From: Symbiodinium natans
Lineage: Eukaryota; Sar; Dinophyceae; Suessiales; Symbiodiniaceae
NCBI GenBank assembly: GCA_905221605.1
Contig: CAJNDS010000471.1
Coordinates: 64,001-128,000 of the forward strand
Direction: 5' to 3'
DNA: 64,000 nucleotides
Shown: positions 63,301-64,000 of the stretch, one piece after another
Position numbering within the stretch: the stretch's first letter is position 1
Layout: every line of letters begins with the position of its first letter
Position numbers and translations under genes: made by a program
Notes under the pieces: model-generated
Told to the model about the DNA's origin: nothing
What the model saw: the letters and a program-made list of their open reading frames with translations, nothing else
Database searches by the model: none

Positions 63301-63309
63301 CAGGCAGAC
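42190..63309 (-). CDS. Large multi-TSP1-repeat protein gene (partial, many tiny exons)
   Basis: At least 16-20 thrombospondin type-1 repeats are encoded on the minus strand; the individual exon groups are listed separately. TSP1 modules are extracellular or secretory, about 55 residues long, with a W..W layer, CS..CG, R.R and paired cysteines, and bind glycans or proteins. Here each module is split over 2-4 exons of 16-91 bp. A linker exon carries the end of one repeat and the C.W/DC..G.W..W start of the next. A core exon carries S.C...CG.G...R.R, and one or two exons carry MP..GG..C and E.R.C....C. Phases match wherever neighbouring exons were both found. Donors are GT, GC or GA, and acceptors are mostly AG|G. 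No signal peptide, start codon or stop was found, so both ends are open. Treating all exons as one gene is an inference; large gaps at 43-48.9 and 51.7-53.6 kb leave room for two. The nearest relatives are TSP1-rich adhesion proteins of alveolates. Confidence 0.85.
42893..42937 (-). CDS. TSP1 core exon
   Basis: A 45-base exon bounded by TTTCAG|GC and A|GTCACA encodes SKCDGEQTRFRTIL, with the first two bases completing a probable Cys codon. This gives C-S-K-C, one residue shorter between cysteines than the usual C-S-x-x-C. Neighbouring exons were not found. Confidence 0.75.
   Translation of the reverse strand, partial: AANVMENKLAFGLF
43280..43753 (-). CDS. Long coding-like frame within the TSP1 region
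   Basis: A 157-codon minus frame contains ordered, non-repetitive sequence (RVERLVRVPLPLAIAEGRW; FPYGVSRMVVLRNPLRIYG). It lies between the TSP1-like pieces at 42.9 and 43.9 kb. It has no TSP1 features and would be the longest exon seen here. It may be a different domain of the same protein, a separate gene, or chance. Confidence 0.3.
   Translation of the reverse strand: MLLFLYLPPPRPPSNQHAACGGPHSYRVERLVRVPLPLAIAEGRWKDVSTTWKMGHTPAKPGSPKELQFPYGVSRMVVLRNPLRIYGLSEGEGEGRAREWFPPKASNPPPVLSSAKPEGAQLSVMAEFRGAPVWLCSAASSATTQYSTATTTPFKIE
43925..44085. repeat. Dispersed repeat element, copy A
   Basis: The sequence from CGCAGTATGTTGTACGAAGAGG through GCATGGACGCAATATGAATG, a CTTATCCC stretch and GGAAAAGTGC to CGGCCCAAC is repeated, with changes, at about 45.43-45.63 kb. 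In both places it leads straight into a block of 7-base repeats. Confidence 0.8.
44085..45055. repeat. 7-base tandem repeat block 1 (CTACTTA family)
   Basis: Nearly 1 kb is built from 7-base units: CTACTTA dominates, with CTACTAA, CTACGTA, CTACTGA, CAACTTA and CTACTTC sub-blocks. The 117-268-codon frames (Leu/Thr/Tyr repeats) are artefacts. Confidence 0.95.
45060..45640. repeat. Dispersed repeat element, copy B, with three internal units
   Basis: Three diverged units carry GCGAAAAC.C.GTAAATACCAGTGTT at about 45281-45304, 45368-45393 and 45470-45494, each preceded by a TTGTACAA-like phrase. The last unit continues into the same GACGCAATATGAATGACG sequence as copy A. The AAATACC motif is shared with 20.3-20.65 kb. 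Confidence 0.8.
45640..46055. repeat. 7-base tandem repeat block 2 (CTACTAA/CTGACTA/CTGGGTA/CTGGCTA)
   Basis: About 400 bases of 7-base repeats progress stepwise from CTACTAA to CTGACTA, CTGGGTA and CTGGCTA, as expected if mutated units were amplified locally one after another. Confidence 0.95.
46056..48930. other. 2.9 kb with only weak TSP1-like traces
   Basis: Minus-strand fragments RWAHWSRQG (near 46205) and NWMCSTCVGPPAK (near 46620) have the right cysteine/tryptophan flavour for TSP1 but no complete splice context. Nothing else is recognised. The interval could be long introns of the TSP1 gene or a boundary between two genes. Confidence 0.35.
48933..48965 (-). CDS. TSP1 start exon (W..W type)
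   Basis: A 33-base exon bounded by GGCAG|GAC and TGG|GATGAG (a GA donor) encodes DVRVTSRWQRW. The tryptophan pair fits the start of a TSP1 repeat, but the usual preceding Asp-Cys is absent. A possible partner further on reads EQQRKHV. Confidence 0.55.
49345..49477 (-). CDS. TSP1 repeat: DCVFG exon and WSAWGPC core exon
   Basis: Exon 49462-49477 encodes DCVFG. The next exon starts at 49386 and encodes WSAWGPCSDHCDGSK. Joined, they give a full DC..G-W..WGPCS..CDG module. The junction needs a non-standard donor (the G codon is split around GGA), so the exact boundary is uncertain, but the peptide fit is strong. Confidence 0.72.
49698..50277 (-). CDS. TSP1 repeat(s): four exons
   Basis: Exons: about 50236-50277 (QCDAEIKETIQPCN, end of a repeat), 50132-50173 (CNAPECTDGLWSHW, splitting the last Trp codon TG|G with a GT donor), 49823-49872 (DWSPCSVSCNRGTTFR, a textbook core) and 49698-49729 (RHVAKSASECG, in phase with the previous exon). 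The step from WSHW to DWSPC is not in phase, so a small exon between them may be missed. Confidence 0.82.
51020..51317 (-). CDS. TSP1 repeat: end, core and R-rich exons
   Basis: Exons: 51291-51317 (ACSNQVECE), 51158-51202 (VWGEWAAWSYCSRSC, GT donor), 51065-51094 (DGGIRSRKRH, GT donor) and a probable one starting at 51042 (DLIVFASGNSD). All four join in phase 0, and the core reads CSRSC then DGGIRSRKR, a standard TSP1 sequence. Confidence 0.85.
51358..51381. repeat. GAT trinucleotide repeat
   Basis: Eight GAT units lie between TSP1 exons at 51.3 and 51.6 kb, so the repeat is probably intronic. Confidence 0.95.
51566..51656 (-). CDS. TSP1 core exon with three tryptophans
   Basis: A 91-base exon (AAG|CCC to GGAG|GCGAG) encodes PWTEWESWGFCSTTCGVG followed by QRTRRLQLSIFG. 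It has the complete W..W..WG.CS..CG.G...R.R signature and the F-G end seen in another core exon at 58.94 kb. It has the same length as the core exon at 60.23-60.32 kb. Confidence 0.9.
51700..53600. other. Unassigned interval, probably intronic
   Basis: A minus-strand peptide NGVWGALSSQACWC (near 52240) and another, ASSGSSARHGCEM (near 52940), are possible but unconvincing TSP1 fragments. A degenerate TTTAGGG-like phrase lies at about 53255-53290. No other gene is seen. Confidence 0.35.
52630..52790. repeat. Dispersed repeat, copy 2
   Basis: The segment begins CGCTTCGGCTTCCTGCCGAG at 52634, continues AAGCGTCTGACCC and CTCCTTCCCCCC, and reaches TGGAGGAGCTCAAA near 52766. It matches the copy at 28.26-28.43 kb in content and order, with substitutions and length changes in the C-rich parts. 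Confidence 0.7.
53601..54474 (-). CDS. TSP1 repeat: start, core and GG exons
   Basis: Exon 54441-54474 encodes VDCDVSPWSGW with a GTGCGC donor. Exon 53767-53817 continues in phase with DACDRSCDGGQTHRHRE and has a GC donor. A third at about 53601-53646 encodes NIAPKMPSGGGADCQ. The three together make a near-complete repeat, interrupted by a 620-base intron. The second junction is ambiguous by one or two bases. Confidence 0.86.
54794..54993 (-). CDS. TSP1 repeat: linker and core exons
   Basis: Exon 54947-54993 encodes ADETCRASGKEDCKW plus two bases of Gly and has a GC donor. The next exon starts at 54858 and encodes SWEQWSHCGFDGQMSRKR. The joined sequence is EDCKWG-SWEQWSHCG. The core has one cysteine where two are usual. 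A later peptide SQNSCIRIEC (near 54735) may be the end of this repeat. Confidence 0.85.
55549..55613 (-). CDS. TSP1 linker exon
   Basis: A 65-base exon from GGCAG|TAC to AAGTG|GCTCAG (a GC donor, Trp codon split) encodes SCRHVPLARLGDF and then PMPKWSKW. It has exactly the same length and end phase as the linker exon at 60.40-60.46 kb. Its core partner was not found in the next 600 bases. Confidence 0.72.
56457..56720 (-). CDS. TSP1 repeat: end, start and core pieces
   Basis: Exon 56597-56634 encodes IPQNCILGPWSSW (Trp codon split, GTCGAC donor). Exon 56457-56509 encodes MRDWMAHSRTCGGSQKF in the matching phase. Just upstream, SEFRENCDPL (about 56660-56690) looks like the end of the previous repeat. 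The core lacks the first of the paired cysteines. Confidence 0.78.
56810..57076 (-). CDS. TSP1 repeat: three exons
   Basis: Exon 57047-57076 encodes DCIFGEWSEW (GA donor, phase 0). Exon 56931-56977 encodes ICCETRCASTMAGVV (GT donor). Exon 56810-56855 encodes DIVKMPMNGGTLVSQ, starting with the base that completes an Arg codon (GA donor). All phases agree. The MP..GG stretch is the loop that precedes the third cysteine in TSP1 modules. Confidence 0.88.
57150..57623 (-). CDS. TSP1 repeat: end, start and end exons
   Basis: About 57564-57623 encodes AGTQLNVSACPIKEECQTRC (end of a repeat). 57423-57464 encodes CVPQNCIFAAWSEW (Trp codon split, GC donor). 57150-57199 encodes PTLETKTCPVVCQQEQ (50 bases, GC donor). 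That last exon has the same size and phase as the one at 62.25-62.29 kb. A core between them may be near 57.26-57.33 kb, where the minus strand reads NNNCGEGCEGGTF. Confidence 0.82.
57812..58359 (-). CDS. TSP1 repeat: end, start and core exons
   Basis: Exons 58308-58359 (PCEPADAKEAGACHSKC, GC donor), 58180-58211 (EAPVFCAWTYW, Trp codon split, GT donor) and 57812-57860 (SESCDKCGATSMTRNR, GT donor) join in phase. The core cysteines are C-D-K-C, one residue short. The intron between the last two contains a CTT/CCT microsatellite. Confidence 0.88.
57960..58146. repeat. CTT/CCT microsatellite inside a TSP1 intron
   Basis: About 185 bases of polypyrimidine repeat (CTTTCT, CTTCCT, CCT and CTTCTC units) lie in the intron between exons 58180-58211 and 57812-57860. 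The Glu- and Arg-repeat minus frames are artefacts. Confidence 0.95.
58413..58737 (-). CDS. TSP1 repeat: complete start, core and loop in three exons
   Basis: Exons 58695-58737 (EPCPESGCHDCTWG, GC donor), 58535-58578 (AWSHWGSCSKCGGQ, GC donor) and 58413-58457 (FRFRNIQQMPNHCG, GC donor) join perfectly in phase and run on into the exon at 58308-58359. This is the clearest continuous module of the array. All three donors are GC. Confidence 0.92.
58943..59153 (-). CDS. TSP1 repeat: start and core exons
   Basis: Exon 59118-59153 encodes VMSDWEEWSECT (GT donor). Exon 58943-59010 encodes ASCGGGQTERSRHIV and then LSSAFGG, with a strong GTAGGT donor. The joined core WSECT-ASCGGG is canonical, so the intron here sits between the two cysteines and not in the tryptophan. 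Confidence 0.9.
60232..60464 (-). CDS. TSP1 repeat: linker and core exons
   Basis: Exon 60400-60464 encodes ACIDMPECNVVQDCVMG and AWNQW, with the Trp codon split by a GTGTGC donor. Exon 60232-60322 (91 bases) encodes SHCSCSCFGIRERNRVI and then ERFATQGGESQAQ. There is an extra cysteine between the usual two. Donor and acceptor fit the AG|G rule. Confidence 0.92.
60645..60924 (-). CDS. TSP1 repeat: end, microexon and core
   Basis: About 60900-60924 encodes PCNTESCD, a typical TSP1 end. The 21-base exon 60784-60804 encodes AWGQWSG. The exon starting at 60694 encodes SATCGTAYKSRRRD and ends near 60645-60652. The microexon and core are in phase (the Gly codon is split). The core lacks the first cysteine. 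Confidence 0.83.
61851..62294 (-). CDS. TSP1 repeat: end exon, 21-base microexon and core exon
   Basis: Exons 62245-62294 (EGATQELRECEMQTCE, GC donor), 62121-62141 (VVDCQWS, GT donor) and 61851-61907 (EWWDWSVCSASCDGGTKRQ, GC donor) join in phase 0 to give a textbook module. The region 60.93-61.85 kb that should hold the end of this repeat was not resolved. Confidence 0.9.
62751..62811. repeat. CAG trinucleotide repeat
   Basis: About 17 CAG units are interrupted by CCGCGGCGG near 62778. It lies between TSP1 exons at 62.3 and 63.26 kb and is probably intronic. Confidence 0.95.
63258..63309 (-). CDS. TSP1 core exon, the most upstream one seen
   Basis: A 52-base exon (ACGAG|GTC to AAAG|GCCC, a GC donor) encodes SACDAPCGKGTRERKRK. 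Its first base completes the tryptophan codon of an exon further upstream that is not in view, so the gene continues to the right. Confidence 0.9.
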
Positions 63310-64000
63310 CTCGTCATAACGCGCTTCGTTGAGGCTCAAAAATATTTGCACTTGTGCTCACTAGTCGAAGAGTCCGAAGCGTCTAAGACCAGAGCCATTG
63401 TCCCCAATGCTCAAAGATGCAATCATTGGGCGCCGGAGGTCGGCATGCATCCATCCTTTCCCATCTGCGGATGACACAGTGCGGCTAAAGCGGCTGAACA
63501 TTGAAAGCTGGAACATTCAAGTACCCCGACCCGCAGGGCTCTGCTTGTGCAAGGACCTTATGAGCAAGGTGCACAGGATGAGTCTCAAAGATCCAGGAGT
63601 GGAAAAGGAAAAAAGAAAGCTGGCTCCGGGCAGCATCGTGGCAGAATCCACCCTCCGTGTTCGGCTTCAACTCAGGAACATGCGCACGATTGCACCGCAC
63701 GAGCGCAGTGAGTGCCGTGAATTCTGCGCAAAGCAGTGCAGCAATCGATCTGTTTCGTACAGCTGGTCGCAGCGACTGTAGCTCTAAGGACAGGACAAGA
63801 CGTCTCTCGCGGGACCTCTGCCCACCATCGCAGGTCCTCGGAAATAATCAGTTGTTGATGGTGGCATATTGTGCCACTGTGCGTTCTCAGAATTTTCACT
63901 TTGCAAACGATGTGTAAACGATTTCATAAACAGGCGTTGGGATGCTGGCTTCGAGCAGTCGCTCCATTGCCTCGGCGTAGCTAAGTTGTCTTGCTCGAAG
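63310..64000. other. Right edge, nothing assigned
   Basis: No TSP1 start exon or other motif could be placed in the last 690 bases. A plus frame at 63398-63781 is open for 127 codons but has no recognisable domain. The upstream part of the TSP1 gene may pass through here as intron. Confidence 0.4.

Overview
The window is eukaryotic nuclear DNA and looks like a dinoflagellate genome, most probably of the Suessiales/Symbiodiniaceae type. Three observations support this. (1) The recognisable genes are cut into very small exons (16-91 bp). In nearly every intron the 3' splice site is AG followed by G in the exon, and the 5' splice site is GC, GT or GA in similar numbers, which is the known dinoflagellate pattern. 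(2) Low-complexity DNA and degenerate TTTAGGG-type repeats are abundant. (3) A frameshifted copy of mitochondrial cox1 is embedded in the sequence. Open reading frames in this window are poor guides to genes; the calls below were made by splicing short exons by eye.

Layout. 0-7 kb: mostly unassigned, AT-rich at the far left, with one protein-like 3' exon on the plus strand (4.11-4.34 kb). 7.1-7.8 kb: a decayed non-LTR (LINE-type) reverse transcriptase, minus strand. 8.68-9.41 kb: five exons of an RRM RNA-binding protein, minus strand, with a plausible start codon. 9.66-10.15 kb: CA-family microsatellites abutting a fragment of a 22-residue leucine-rich/FNIP-like repeat array. 16.97-19.37 kb: an almost complete Rab6-type small GTPase in 12 exons on the minus strand, ending in a CSC prenylation motif. 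24.5 kb: a coding-like acidic C-terminal exon. 25.8-28.9 kb: a low-complexity island of poly-C, 1.1 kb of GA-rich DNA and telomere-like repeats in opposite orientations. 35.15-35.76 kb: the cox1 insertion (NUMT), followed by 1.56 kb of almost pure purine DNA. 38.7-39.8 kb: probable 3' exons of a plus-strand single-pass membrane protein.

42-63 kb: the main content of the window, a minus-strand array of at least 16-20 thrombospondin type-1 (TSP1) repeats spread over several dozen tiny exons. The first exon seen (63.3 kb) is already inside a repeat, so the gene probably starts beyond the right edge. Many repeats share the same intron position, inside the codon of a core tryptophan (TG|G), so the array appears to have grown by exon-block duplication. 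Several repeats have altered cysteine spacing.

The genes have unrelated cellular roles (RNA binding, Golgi vesicle traffic, extracellular adhesion). I see no operon-like logic, no rRNA, tRNA or CRISPR, and no spliced-leader sequence.
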